Positions 27,701-36,441 of a stretch of DNA of 64,000 nt are shown piece by piece. Position 1 is the first letter of the stretch. Each line of letters starts with the position of its first letter. Both the position numbers and the translations under genes were made by a program. The stretch comes from Flavobacteriaceae bacterium LYZ1037 (GTDB lineage: Bacteria; Bacteroidota; Bacteroidia; Flavobacteriales; Flavobacteriaceae), in contig QFWS01000001.1 in assembly GCA_003144015.1 (NCBI GenBank), forward strand, positions 496,001 through 560,000, given 5' to 3'. The notes beneath the pieces were generated by a model. That model searched no databases. It had not been told where the DNA came from and worked only from the letters and a program-made list of their open reading frames with translations.

Positions 27701-30700
27701 ACCAGAGCCAGGAGTTCCAACTGTTGCACCACCTGTTAAACTAGCATCTAAAGTAATAGAGGTGTCTGAGTAACAAACAGTTTGAGGAGTTGTATTAATT
27801 GTAACAATTGGTGCTTCTTCAACGGTTATAGTTCCATTAGCTGATTTAATATCGCAACTTGAAGTTGTGGTTATAGTGTAATTAAATGTGCCAAACTCTG
27901 TTGGTGTACCTGAAATAACAAATTCCAAGCCATTAAAAGTTGTGGTTAACCCAGCTGGTAAACCTGTAATGTTTGGAGGTGTTAAGCCTCCACCAATATC
28001 ATAAGTAATATCTGTGATGGCAGTGTCTTGACATACAACTTGGTTATCAGTTCCAACAGCAGAAGTTAAACGGATGAAGGTTGATAAGGTTGCGAATGAG
28101 ATGTCGTCTATACCAAAATCATTTCCACCTAATGCACTATTTAAATTTCTAATTTCAATATCGATGGTTTGTGGCCCAGGTGTATTTGGAGATGTCCATG
28201 TACCATAAAAACGAGTCCAGTTATCTGATCCAGGATTATTATTATTTGGATGTGTAGGTAAACTAGGAGCTGTTCCAACATTAGTCCCGTCTACATTAAA
28301 AGTTAACTGTGCCCGTTCACTACTGTTATTTAAACTCATACCCCAAGCAGAAAAGTAATATTCTGTATTTGGCTCTACAACAACTTGTTGCCTCCATACT
28401 ACGAGAGTGTTTCCATGACCATTAACTGCCATAAAGTTTCTGTTACCAACTGTATTGTTAGTATGGTCATAACCCCAAAAGTTTGAATGGACATGATTTC
28501 CATTGGTAGTAATGGAATATCCGTTTGTACCTGAATCATTATACAATTCTCCGCCATGGTATGGATCCCAAGGCCAGCCAGATCCGTATTGTGGAACCCA
28601 TTCTTGAGGAACTTTTAAATCTTGATGATAAGTATAATCACTGTTAAAACCAACATTACCTAAGGTAAAATCGCCATTATAAACAAGTTCTTGAGCAATG
28701 TTTATACTCGCTGCCTCTGAACAACCATTAGCTGTGACACCAATTACTTGATATGTGTCTGCAATATCAACATAGATAGTATTACCAGTTTGTGTTGGGG
28801 TTGTTAGCCAAGTCCAACTTGTTATTGGTATGTTAGAACTTGCTACTAATTGAACCATTTGACTTTCATCTTGTGGCGTATTTGGGTCATCAGCAGGGCA
28901 ATAATCAGCATTAATTACTATCTCAGGTGAAGGATATACGTTTACGGTAACCGTTTCAGTTTCAGGACATCCATCACTATTGGTTACTGTTACAGTATAA
29001 TCAGTTGTTACTTGAGGATTTACGGTAATTTGACTGTTGTTAGGATTTGGTGTTCCTGCTCCTGCTGGTAAGCCTGCATTAGCACCTGTATTCGCAGTCC
29101 AAGAATAATCAAAGGTACTTCCAACTGTAGTTGCTTGAACTTGCACATTATCTATTAAAACATCTGGACCGCTCCACCCCCCCGAATAGCCATCATTAAC
29201 ATCTAGTCTAATCTCTAATTGATTCGAGTTATTAGCTGCAGCAGGAATAGGGAACGTTCCTTCATGCCATTGCGTTCCTGCATAGGTGTCATTTAAAATT
29301 ACGCGACCAATATAGTTAAAACCACCAGTGCCATTCACTCTATAATAAACCCTAACATATTTGTTATTTCCTCTTGCTTGAGTTCTTCTAGTTTGAAAAT
29401 AAATGGAAAAATCTTGATAGGTATTTAAGTTAGGACCATCAATATCTAACAGCCATGAACCAGCATCATTAGACCAAGAATTATCTAGTTGTCTTAAAGC
29501 TCTTCCTCCATTAGTTTCAGGTGTAAAAGCTTGTGGCAGCGTTGCAGTTCCAGTACCTGTTCTAAAAGGAAAATTATTTCCATTATTAAAAGAGGAATTA
29601 ATACCAGTGACTTCTTGTCCGTTTAAAGCAGTATAACCGTTACCTGTATTAAAATTATAATTAACAATTGTTTCATTGTTTCCTCCTGCACCTAATACAT
29701 TAGCTGTTAAAATACTTGGGTCACCAGCACAAACAGGATCGTCAGAGACCGTTACAGAAGTGATTACTGGAACATCCAATACTTCAATCGCCGTTGAACT
29801 ATTGCTACAACCTGTAGCAGAATCTGTAAAAGTAAAAGTAACATTGCCTGGTGCCACACCAGTAATTACACCCCCATTTGTAATGGCTGCAATACTATTG
29901 TTACTACTTATCCATGTACCTCCAGAAGCAGGGGATAAGGTATGGGTTTCATTGACACAAATGTCATTGTTACTTGGTAAATTGCTAATGTTTGGAAGCG
30001 CGTTAATCACGACATTATTGGTTGTGCTAGGGCAGGTTGTTGAGCTGCTAGTAAATGTAAAGGTTACATTTCCTGGTGCAACAGGTGTTATAACCCCTGC
30101 ATTTGTTACTGTGGCTATTCCTGTATTATTACTCGTCCATATACCACCAGTATTTGGAGTTAGATTTCCTGTGTCTCCCATACAAATTTGTGCAGGAGCT
30201 GTTACTGTTGGAGCAGGATGTACTATGACTGTAATGGTATTACTTCGTTTAGGTGAGATACAAGCTGATAAACTTGATTGCATTTCTACATAAACAGTAT
30301 GTGTTCCTACAGTTAAAAGTGTAATAGGTGTAAATGTAGGACTATTCGTTCCTTGGGACACATCATCGATAAACCACTCATATATTGGCGTAGCACCACC
30401 ATCAACAGGTGTTGCAGTAAAAGTTAAGTTTTCACCATCGCAAATTTCGTTATTGGCATCATCAGAAACAATGATTACACTTGCACTAGCTGCAGGATCC
30501 AAAACAGTAACTGTAGCTGTACAAAAATCTTGATTCCCTGCAAAATCTGTCACTGTTAGTGTTACCGTATTGTTTCCTAAATTTGAGCAATCAAAGGCTG
30601 TATTATCTAAAGACATAGATTGAATGCCACAATTGTCTGATGATGGAGTAATTATATTATCTATTTGAGCTGCTGTTATTGTAGCTTGACCAGAAGCATC

Positions 30701-33097
30701 TAAAGTTATTGAGATGTTTTGGCAAATGGCTGTTGGAGCTGTTGTATCGTTAACAATAACATCGAAAGAACAAGAGTTTGTTAATCCAGCAGCATCCGTA
30801 ATGGTATAGGTTACAGTAGTTGTCCCAATCGGGAAGGTGTCCCCAGGATTGTGAGAACTCGTTACAACAGCACCAGCACAATTATCAGCACCAGTAGGCG
30901 CCGTCCAAGTCACAACCGCATCACATTGACCAGCATCATTACTTACCGTAATATCAGCAGGGCAGGATATGGTTGGTGCTTCCGTATCATTAACAGTCAC
31001 ATTGAAAGAACATGAAGCTGTTAAACCAGCAGCATCGGTAATGGTATAGGTTACGGTAGTTGTCCCAATCGGGAAGGTATCCCCAGAATTGTGTGAGCTA
31101 GTTACATTAAAACCAGCACAATTATCAGCACCAGTAGGCGCCGTCCAAGTCACAACCGCATCACATTGACCAGCATCATTACTTACCGTAATATCAGCAG
31201 GGCAGGATATGGTTGGTGCTTCCGTATCATTAACAGTCACATTGAAAGAACATGAAGCTGTTAATCCAGCAGCATCTGTAATGGTATAGGTTACAGTTGT
31301 ATTTCCAATCGGGAAGGTGTCCCCAGGATTGTGAGAGCTAGTAACATTAAAGCCAGCACAATTATCAGCACCCGTAGGCGCCGTCCAATTAACGACAGCA
31401 TCACAATTACCAGCATCGTTGCTTACAGTTATATTTCCAGGACAAGCAATGGTTGGATTTTCAGTATCGTTAACAGTCACATTGAAAGAACAAGAATCAG
31501 TTAATCCAGCAGCATCCGTAATGGTATAGGTTACGGTAGTAGTTCCAATCGGGAAGGTGTCCCCAGGATTGTGAGAGCTAGTAACATTAAAGCCAGCACA
31601 ATTATCAGCACCAGTAGGCGCCGTCCAAGTCACAACCGCATCACAATTACCAGCATCGTTGCTTACAGTTATATTTCCAGGACAAGCAATGGTTGGATTT
31701 TCAGTATCGTTAACAGTCACATTGAAAGAACAAGAATCAGTTAATCCAGCAGCATCCGTAATGGTATAGGTTACGGTAGTAGTTCCAATCGGGAAGGTGT
31801 CCCCAGGATTGTGAGAGCTAGTAACATTAAAGCCAGCACAATTATCAGCACCAGTAGGCGCCGTCCAATTAACGACAGCATCACAATTACCAGCATCGTT
31901 ACTTACAGTTATATTTCCAGGACAAGCAATGGTTGGATTTTCAGTATCGTTAACAATCACATCGAAAGAGCAAGAGTTTGTTAATCCAGCCGCATCAGTA
32001 ATGGTATAGGTTACAGTTGTAGTTCCAATCGGGAATGTATCACCAGGATTGTGAGAGCTAGTAACATTAAAGCCAGCACAATTATCAGCACCCGTAGGCG
32101 CCGTCCAAGTCACGACCGCATCACAATTACCAGTATCGTTACTTAAAATAATATCAGTAGGACAGGCAATGGTTGGAGCAATATTATCTTCAACGGTTAC
32201 AGTAGCAGTACAGGAAGAAGTGTTTCCCATTATATCAGTAACAGAAAGAGTCACTGTGTTATTTCCAACATTTGCACAGTTGAATGTAGTTTGATCCAAT
32301 GTCATATATGCAATGGCACAATTATCTACAGAACCATCATCAATATCTCCTGTAGTTATTGAAGCGTTTCCAGTAGCATCTAATTGAACAGTAATATCTT
32401 GACAAGCAACAGTAGGTGGAATTGAATCATCAATTGTAACATTAGCAACACAGCTAGAAGTATTGCCATAAGCATCTTCAACATAAAGGGTTACATTAAG
32501 AGTCCCAAGATCTGAACAATTAAAAGTTGTTTGTGATGTTGTTAAGGTTACGGCTGAACAATTGTCTGATGAGCCATTATCAATATCAGCACCTGTAAGG
32601 GTTGCATTTCCAGCAGCATCTAAATAGATTGTAGTATTTTGACAAATAGCTGTTGGCACTTCGTTGTCAACAACCGTTACAGTAAAACTACAAGTGTCAA
32701 TTAGGTTATTTGAGCCATCTCTTTCTTCGAATGTATTTGTAGTTATGCCTACTGGAAATGTAGAACCTGAGGCTAAGCCTACGGTTTGAGTAATCGTGTA
32801 ACCTAAATCCGAGTTAAGTGTAGGCCATGAAACCACAGCTCCGCAAGTGCCTGCGTCAATATTTACATTTATTGGACCAGGACAGTTTGTAACATCTCTA
32901 AAATTATCCTTATAGGTTTCAGTAAGTTTATAATTCGAACGCAAAGACACATAACCTTCTAAGTAATTAGGGTTATGAGAGCTTTTGGTTTCTTTATTAA
33001 ATGAGAGGTCACTTTTATTAATCGATTTAGATAATCCATTAAAACTAATAATAAGCATGGTTATTAAAAGTACATAAAAGGTAGATTTTTTTTTCAT
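24728..33097 (-). CDS. Giant HYR/LamG surface protein, T9SS cargo
   Basis: A 2789-residue secreted, probably cell-surface protein. Signal region about 1-24. Residues about 70-310 are HYR-type and Cys-containing repeats (AICQNTTIYLDAAGNATLT). About 310-790 hold six near-identical 80-residue HYR units, seen in DNA as 240-bp repeats. Ig-like segments follow to about 1100; a jelly-roll, carbohydrate-binding-like domain spans about 1475-1665; a LamG/concanavalin fold about 1940-2105 (DGVDDNISFADNYALNT). A module shared with the neighbour spans about 2556-2690, and a T9SS type A sorting domain lies at about 2712-2789. Likely adhesion or matrix protein; ligand unknown. Confidence 0.9.
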   Translation of the reverse strand: MKKKSTFYVLLITMLIISFNGLSKSINKSDLSFNKETKSSHNPNYLEGYVSLRSNYKLTETYKDNFRDVTNCPGPINVNIDAGTCGAVVSWPTLNSDLGYTITQTVGLASGSTFPVGITTNTFEERDGSNNLIDTCSFTVTVVDNEVPTAICQNTTIYLDAAGNATLTGADIDNGSSDNCSAVTLTTSQTTFNCSDLGTLNVTLYVEDAYGNTSSCVANVTIDDSIPPTVACQDITVQLDATGNASITTGDIDDGSVDNCAIAYMTLDQTTFNCANVGNNTVTLSVTDIMGNTSSCTATVTVEDNIAPTIACPTDIILSNDTGNCDAVVTWTAPTGADNCAGFNVTSSHNPGDTFPIGTTTVTYTITDAAGLTNSCSFDVIVNDTENPTIACPGNITVSNDAGNCDAVVNWTAPTGADNCAGFNVTSSHNPGDTFPIGTTTVTYTITDAAGLTDSCSFNVTVNDTENPTIACPGNITVSNDAGNCDAVVTWTAPTGADNCAGFNVTSSHNPGDTFPIGTTTVTYTITDAAGLTDSCSFNVTVNDTENPTIACPGNITVSNDAGNCDAVVNWTAPTGADNCAGFNVTSSHNPGDTFPIGNTTVTYTITDAAGLTASCSFNVTVNDTEAPTISCPADITVSNDAGQCDAVVTWTAPTGADNCAGFNVTSSHNSGDTFPIGTTTVTYTITDAAGLTASCSFNVTVNDTEAPTISCPADITVSNDAGQCDAVVTWTAPTGADNCAGAVVTSSHNPGDTFPIGTTTVTYTITDAAGLTNSCSFDVIVNDTTAPTAICQNISITLDASGQATITAAQIDNIITPSSDNCGIQSMSLDNTAFDCSNLGNNTVTLTVTDFAGNQDFCTATVTVLDPAASASVIIVSDDANNEICDGENLTFTATPVDGGATPIYEWFIDDVSQGTNSPTFTPITLLTVGTHTVYVEMQSSLSACISPKRSNTITVIVHPAPTVTAPAQICMGDTGNLTPNTGGIWTSNNTGIATVTNAGVITPVAPGNVTFTFTSSSTTCPSTTNNVVINALPNISNLPSNNDICVNETHTLSPASGGTWISSNNSIAAITNGGVITGVAPGNVTFTFTDSATGCSNSSTAIEVLDVPVITSVTVSDDPVCAGDPSILTANVLGAGGNNETIVNYNFNTGNGYTALNGQEVTGINSSFNNGNNFPFRTGTGTATLPQAFTPETNGGRALRQLDNSWSNDAGSWLLDIDGPNLNTYQDFSIYFQTRRTQARGNNKYVRVYYRVNGTGGFNYIGRVILNDTYAGTQWHEGTFPIPAAANNSNQLEIRLDVNDGYSGGWSGPDVLIDNVQVQATTVGSTFDYSWTANTGANAGLPAGAGTPNPNNSQITVNPQVTTDYTVTVTNSDGCPETETVTVNVYPSPEIVINADYCPADDPNTPQDESQMVQLVASSNIPITSWTWLTTPTQTGNTIYVDIADTYQVIGVTANGCSEAASINIAQELVYNGDFTLGNVGFNSDYTYHQDLKVPQEWVPQYGSGWPWDPYHGGELYNDSGTNGYSITTNGNHVHSNFWGYDHTNNTVGNRNFMAVNGHGNTLVVWRQQVVVEPNTEYYFSAWGMSLNNSSERAQLTFNVDGTNVGTAPSLPTHPNNNNPGSDNWTRFYGTWTSPNTPGPQTIDIEIRNLNSALGGNDFGIDDISFATLSTFIRLTSAVGTDNQVVCQDTAITDITYDIGGGLTPPNITGLPAGLTTTFNGLEFVISGTPTEFGTFNYTITTTSSCDIKSANGTITVEEAPIVTINTTPQTVCYSDTSITLDASLTGGATVGTPGSGWTSSGTGTFDNVYSLNPVYTFDTNETGTITFTFTSDDPAGPCDAAVETVDIDITPYIIANAGTVTPSNSCANTTVTLAGNNVTGQWTVTSGQPASSYYFSNDTAYNSTFTGESGETYTLQWEATNASPCSNTIDNVTFTFANCGTNLVFDGVDDNISFADNYALNTGAFSIEAWIKPNTVSGTQTIISKRNSSSLTSGYDLSLIGNRLYFRYNASEMFATQTMNNTKWYHVAVTFDGGNQYNMYIDGFLIQSQTGPNPANNSNIALIGAMDTTNNAPINFFGGGIDEVRIWNTPLSQTQIREMMNQEIEDNGTNVRGVVVPLDIAGLQWNNLTGYYQMNAGPQTLVNNGYISDISTVSPIPGKLNKMTAVQPETAPIPYISNGNGAWNTQTTWLNGTVQQIPNTNGLNGNPVTWNIVRTQHNISSTDKNITVLGLIVDENTLTIENSNPVEGQSIRVTNYLRIGDLNNGNNDAILDLEGESQLLQDTNSIVDYTADGALHKDQQGTTNLFNYNYWSSPVSTDGNTYQIGSILHDGANPVGWTTANDATGSTNPVTLSSRWLYLYENYPAGDYASWNSINESYSVPVGLGYTMKGSGVGHPVNDVQNYTFVGKPNNGIITSPVTGGNEALVGNPYPSALNANLFIADNAGSITGPLYFWEHSRTNASHITVDYEGGYAAYSLSGGVAATTPPTGLGGIGTVGKIPRQFVPVGQGFYVTGDSDGGTITFNNNQRDFRKETTPNTSVFIRNSNQERTELEDLTKRVRLNFTSPEGAIRPLLLAFTPNNEATEGVDYGYDAKNSDYFPSDMSFVIDNENYVIQGVGEFQIDNMYPISIELGTSGTIEIELTDLENFDEEVDVFVYDALLGTYSRINTVNYQIALDAGSHADRYFIAFKNDATLNTVDEEFSNVIVNYLNATNEIYINVPNALEIKQVYLINMLGQTVKSWNKTNAPLSHECKIPVRKISEGTYIIKVRTSDNKLINKKIVVKQN
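30740..32180 (-). repeat. Six 240-bp HYR-coding tandem repeats
   Basis: Within the giant gene, the TCCCAATCGGGAA-type motif (and sequence around it) recurs at exactly 240-bp steps near 30823, 31063, 31303, 31543, 31783 and 32023. Units are very similar at DNA level, so recent duplication or gene conversion is likely; unit number may differ between strains and can collapse in short-read assembly. Confidence 0.9.
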
Positions 33098-33560
33098 AAC
33101 GGTTCATTTTTTAGTAAGACTAAGCATGCCATAGATTTCCAGGGCAGAACTTGATACATAAAATATTTTGCTATTAATAATTTCGGAGGGAGATACAAAT
33201 CTAATACAGATGCAAACTGGAAAGAAAAATACTCGATAAACAGTCAAAATAAACTATGAGTGCTTTATTTTAGTATAGAGATGCCCTATTGTTAGGTTAT
33301 CTTTATGCTATTAATGATTGAATGTTTCTCTTTAAATAAAAAAATATTTTTTTGAAAAGTTTTGTTTTTATAAAGAGCTTAACAAAATGAAGTTTTTTTG
33401 AAGAAATCATTTCATGGTATCCATGATTTATTATGTTCAATTTTTTTTATGACATCTGGTGTCATATTCCGAAAGGTCTTAACTGTTTACTTTTGTATAA
33501 TAATTAATAGTTAGCTTTTAATGTTAACATATAGAAATACCAAGATTGATTAATAGCAGA
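33098..33560. other. AT-rich upstream region of the giant gene
   Basis: No gene is seen in these 460 bases. On the minus strand, TAGATTTG (33196-33203) fits the TAnnTTTG element, about 100 nt before the giant gene's ATG, but a TTG at proper spacing is not evident. The rest is AT-rich with homopolymer runs. Confidence 0.35.
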
Positions 33561-33577
33561 GAGTTTTTTTGGTTAAT

Positions 33578-33612
33578 TGTAAAGACCTTACATTTCTGTA
33601 AGGTCTTTTTTA
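33578..33612. terminator. Rho-independent terminator without an obvious gene
   Basis: AAGACCTTACA-TTTC-TGTAAGGTCTT perfect 11-bp stem with T-run on plus and A/T-rich flank on minus. No reading frame ends just upstream on the plus strand, so it may serve a small RNA or the minus-strand transcript reaching from the tRNA fragment. Confidence 0.75.
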
Positions 33613-33654
33613 TACTTATAGTTTGTAACTTTCTGTAAAAACAAATCTGGAAAC

Positions 33655-33689
33655 AAAAAAAAGCTAAGTATGTCCATGCGAAGCTTTTA
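33655..33689 (-). terminator. Terminator of the displaced tRNA 3' end
   Basis: On the minus strand TAAAAGCTT and AGCTTTTTTTT form a stem (33659-33665 with 33681-33688) ending in a T-run, six bases beyond the tRNA-like fragment, as would follow a tRNA gene. Confidence 0.55.
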
Positions 33690-33694
33690 CTATT

Positions 33695-33737
33695 GTAGCG
33701 AGACCGAGATTTGAACTCGGGATCTCTGCGTTATGAA
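33695..33737 (-). other. tRNA-Met 3' half; putative att site of the island
   Basis: A 43-nt copy of the tRNA-Met(CAT) gene at 49750-49823, from the 3' end back to the anticodon loop, in the same orientation. Four differences are seen; two of them are a matched pair in the T-stem (A-T there, C-G here), so pairing is kept. The 5' half is absent. This is what a displaced tRNA 3' end looks like after an element integrates into a tRNA gene. With the integrase at the intact tRNA it bounds about 16 kb. Confidence 0.75.
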
Positions 33738-33811
33738 ATTATAACTAATGTATAATTCGATATTTTATCAGCTTCAAAAAGTTAGAAGATTAATTAGCGA
33801 TTATCAGGTAA

Positions 33812-34155
33812 AAGCATGTGTGTAAGGGTAGAAGAGGGTTGATTGAGTTAACGGAAGCCATAAAAGCAGTATGTAATAATGAACTTTATGTTTCACAAAC
33901 TGTATCTCAAGCTTTACACAAAAAAAAAATCAGATTTAGAAATTGATGATTATGATATTTTTTTAATAAAACAATTGTCAAATGGATTAACACAAGGCCA
34001 AATTAGTGCTTATTTTAAGGAATAAAAGATTTCACCAAGCAGTTTAAGTTCTATAGAGAAACACCTTAACAGACTTCGCATTCAATTTAAAGCCAACTAA
34101 AGCCAACAATGCAATTCATTTGGTGGCCATTGTAAAAGATCTAGGATTGATTTAA
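33812..34155 (+). pseudogene. LuxR-type response regulator fragment
   Basis: Remnant of the C-terminal part of a NarL/LuxR response regulator. Readable pieces are RRGLIELTEAIKAVCNNELY, then (after a frameshift in a 10-A run near 33920) DYDIFLIKQLSNGLTQGQIS, a TAA, KISPSSLSSIEKHLNRLRIQ, and, after a second shift in a duplicated AAAGCCAAC, NAIHLVAIVKDLGLI with a stop at 34155. The HTH is recognisable but cannot be translated whole. The receiver domain is missing; the tRNA fragment lies where it would have been. Possibly truncated when the island inserted. Confidence 0.8.
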
Positions 34156-34296
34156 AGTTTTTTTGCTCGTTACGGATAACAGTAAAGAAAATATAAAACT
34201 TCAAAATATATTTGTATCAACGTTATTGATTTATTGTTAACCAGGGAGGATATTTATAAAGGTACAACTTCAGTACGCTTTATTTTTTGTAAATAT

Positions 34297-34342
34297 CTAA
34301 GCCTTACATTTGTTGTCTTCCCAACAATTCATATTAACTTTG
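34297..34342 (+). promoter_or_regulatory. Promoter of the M24 peptidase gene
   Basis: TTG at 34313-34315 and TAACTTTG (perfect TAnnTTTG) at 34335-34342 with a 19-bp spacer, 28 bp before ATG 34371. A short inverted repeat TTGTTG/CAACAA lies between. A similar 45-bp sequence recurs after the gene at 35774-35818, where the -7 box is lost. Confidence 0.7.
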
Positions 34343-34370
34343 TTTATACATTTAATAAAAAAACTAAAAC

Positions 34371-35702
34371 ATGAAAACTCCTTCTTTCATTTTAACAGGC
34401 GTTTGTCTCATTTTTATTCTAAATTATTCTACAGTCGAAGGACAGGTGCTTCCAGAAAGAGATCGTGCTGAAATGCGAGATGCTATATTAAAAGATCGTT
34501 TTGAAAACGTGCTACCCAAATTAATGGATGAGAACGGTATTGATATGTGGTTAGTTATTGGTAGAGAATATAATGAAGATCCTGTAATGAAAACCATGTT
34601 GCCTGCTACTTGGCTCAATGCAAGGCGTAGAACTATCTTAGTGTTTTTTAGAAATAAAGCAACAAATACGATAGAACGACTAGCAGTTGCCCGTTATGAT
34701 GTGGGAGATAATATAACATCGGCTTGGGATAAAGAAAAACAACCAAGCCAATGGGGTCGTTTGCTTGAGTTAATAGAGGAGCGCGATCCTAAAACTATTG
34801 GAATCAATGTGTCTGAACATTTTGGGATTGCAGATGGTTTGGTACAAACAGATTATGTCGAACTGATGGATATATTACCTTCTAAATATGAAGACCGAAT
34901 AGTTTCAGCTGAAAAATTAGCCATTGGTTGGATTGAAACTAGAACATCAAAAGAGATGGAATTATACAACCAACTTGTAACTATTACAAGCGCTATTATT
35001 GATGAAGCATTCAGTGGGGAAGTCATTACACCTGGAGTTACTACAACGGATGATGTGGTTTGGTGGATGCGTCAAAAAGTTACAGATCTTGGTTTAGAAA
35101 CATGGTTTCATCCAACCATCGATATTCAGCGCAATGATGAAGAATTAAAAAGTCAGGTGGAATCCTTTAGTAAAGGTGAAAAAGAAAAAGTCATCATTCC
35201 TGGCGATTTATTGCATTGCGATTTTGGAATCACATATATTACTTTAAACACAGACTGTCAGCGCCATGCTTATGTATTAAAAGAAGGAGAAACCGATGTG
35301 CCATCATTTTTGAAAGCTGCATTTGCAGAAGGAAATCGGGTGCAAGATATTTTAACAAATAACATGACCCTTGGAAGAACAGGAAACGAGGTTTTAACAA
35401 TGTCCTTAACTCAGGGGAGAGAAGAAGGCTTAAGACCAGCAATTTACACGCACCCATTAGGAACCTACGGACATAGTTTAGGGACAACTATAGGCATGTG
35501 GGATTCGCAAGATGGTGTACCAGTAAAAGGCGATTATCCACTCCATGAAAATACTGTTTACGCTATAGAACTAAATACCACAGTAAACATCCCTGAATGG
35601 AAAAAAGACATTCGTATCATGCTAGAAGAAGCAGGGTATTTGGGGGTTAATGGATTTAGATATGTCGATGAAAGACAAAGAGAAATTAAAGTCGTTCGCT
35701 AA
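34371..35702 (+). CDS. Secreted M24 family metallopeptidase (Xaa-Pro aminopeptidase-like)
   Basis: A 443-residue exported pita-bread-fold peptidase with a signal peptide (about 1-25). Residues about 40-180 are the creatinase-type N-domain (DENGIDMWLVIGREYNEDP). The M24 domain follows: first metal Asp in LLHCDFGITYI, second in LNTDCQRHAY, then His in HPLGTYGHSLGTTIG and Glu in ENTVYAIELNT; the last metal Glu near the C-terminus (about 425, EAGY or nearby) is less clear. Likely cuts N-terminal X-Pro bonds in the periplasm. Inside the presumed island, but it could be ancestral chromosome. Confidence 0.88.
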   Translation: MKTPSFILTGVCLIFILNYSTVEGQVLPERDRAEMRDAILKDRFENVLPKLMDENGIDMWLVIGREYNEDPVMKTMLPATWLNARRRTILVFFRNKATNTIERLAVARYDVGDNITSAWDKEKQPSQWGRLLELIEERDPKTIGINVSEHFGIADGLVQTDYVELMDILPSKYEDRIVSAEKLAIGWIETRTSKEMELYNQLVTITSAIIDEAFSGEVITPGVTTTDDVVWWMRQKVTDLGLETWFHPTIDIQRNDEELKSQVESFSKGEKEKVIIPGDLLHCDFGITYITLNTDCQRHAYVLKEGETDVPSFLKAAFAEGNRVQDILTNNMTLGRTGNEVLTMSLTQGREEGLRPAIYTHPLGTYGHSLGTTIGMWDSQDGVPVKGDYPLHENTVYAIELNTTVNIPEWKKDIRIMLEEAGYLGVNGFRYVDERQREIKVVR

Positions 35703-36128
35703 TTACACTTATTTTAATCAGTGTGATAGAAATTGATGAAGCGTACAGTATTTTGTGCGCTTTGTTTTAAATATATCTAAGCCTTACATTTGTTGTCTTA
35801 CCTACATTTCATATTATTCTTAGTTTAAAAATATAAACAACTATTTTTGGCATGAAGGATTTATAAGCATACCCACTATCTATTGTTACACATTCATCAA
35901 TTCCTTTTGCGGCATTTTTAAATAAATATGCTAATTTCAATAGTATTTTAGAGCGTTTAATTTTATGCCTGTTTCATATTCATTGAATCTAAAGTAAGAG
36001 CTTTAACTTAATGCTAACACCATGTTAAGATATTGCTAAATCTTTAGTTTTTAGGGGTTTTGTGTGATTTTGAAAGATCCAAAAGGAGTTTTAATTCGTA
36101 ACTTTGATAACACTTAATTGCATTTGTT
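35703..36128. other. Intergenic region with promoter-like direct repeat
   Basis: No gene supported. At 35774-35818 a 45-bp near copy of the M24 promoter region (TATCTAAGCCTTACATTTGT...) appears, followed by no open frame, as if a second promoter-gene unit decayed. At its right end TAACTTTG (about 36100-36107) is a perfect -7 box for the small frame at 36129. Confidence 0.55.
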
Positions 36129-36275
36129 ATGAAACTATTACACCTATTAAAAAAACAATTCTTTTTAACTAAAGATCGGCAGGGAGAACCAAACGAAACT
36201 CTTAACGAAGCTCATTCGAAAAAAGGTATTACCAGAGAGTTTACGAAGGATGAGGATACCTTTATGTTTATATAG
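36129..36275 (+). CDS. Possible 48-residue small protein
   Basis: ATG at 36129, 20 bp after a perfect TAnnTTTG element, opens a 48-codon frame: basic N-terminus (MKLLHLLKKQFFLTKDRQGE), polar middle and stop at 36275. No homologous family is recognised. The promoter fit is the only support; it may instead be the truncated start of a lost gene, since no terminator follows and the next 160 bases carry no frame on this strand. Confidence 0.3.
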   Translation: MKLLHLLKKQFFLTKDRQGEPNETLNEAHSKKGITREFTKDEDTFMFI

Positions 36276-36441
36276 CCGTTGAATTTTAAGCCTCTTTCCG
36301 AAACGTTTGTGGCATTGTCATAGTACATGGATGGTAGTGATTGCTTGATTATGACTTTTGGCGTTATATTTTGTGTTGTGGCACTACTTCCACAAATAGC
36401 CAATCCTATCTATGGATATATACTTTATTTTGTTTAGTTTT

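Noticed and set aside
29676-30293. 205-codon plus-strand frame inside the giant gene
   Set aside because: Antisense shadow of repetitive Ig-like coding sequence; residue composition (Val/Pro/Thr-rich) mirrors the minus-strand protein.
33695-33737. Functional second tRNA gene
   Set aside because: Only the 3' half exists; the 5' acceptor, D arm and half the anticodon stem are missing.
36212-36403. 63-codon minus-strand frame
   Set aside because: No family pattern, no promoter, and overlaps the small plus-strand frame; may be a remnant but cannot be supported.
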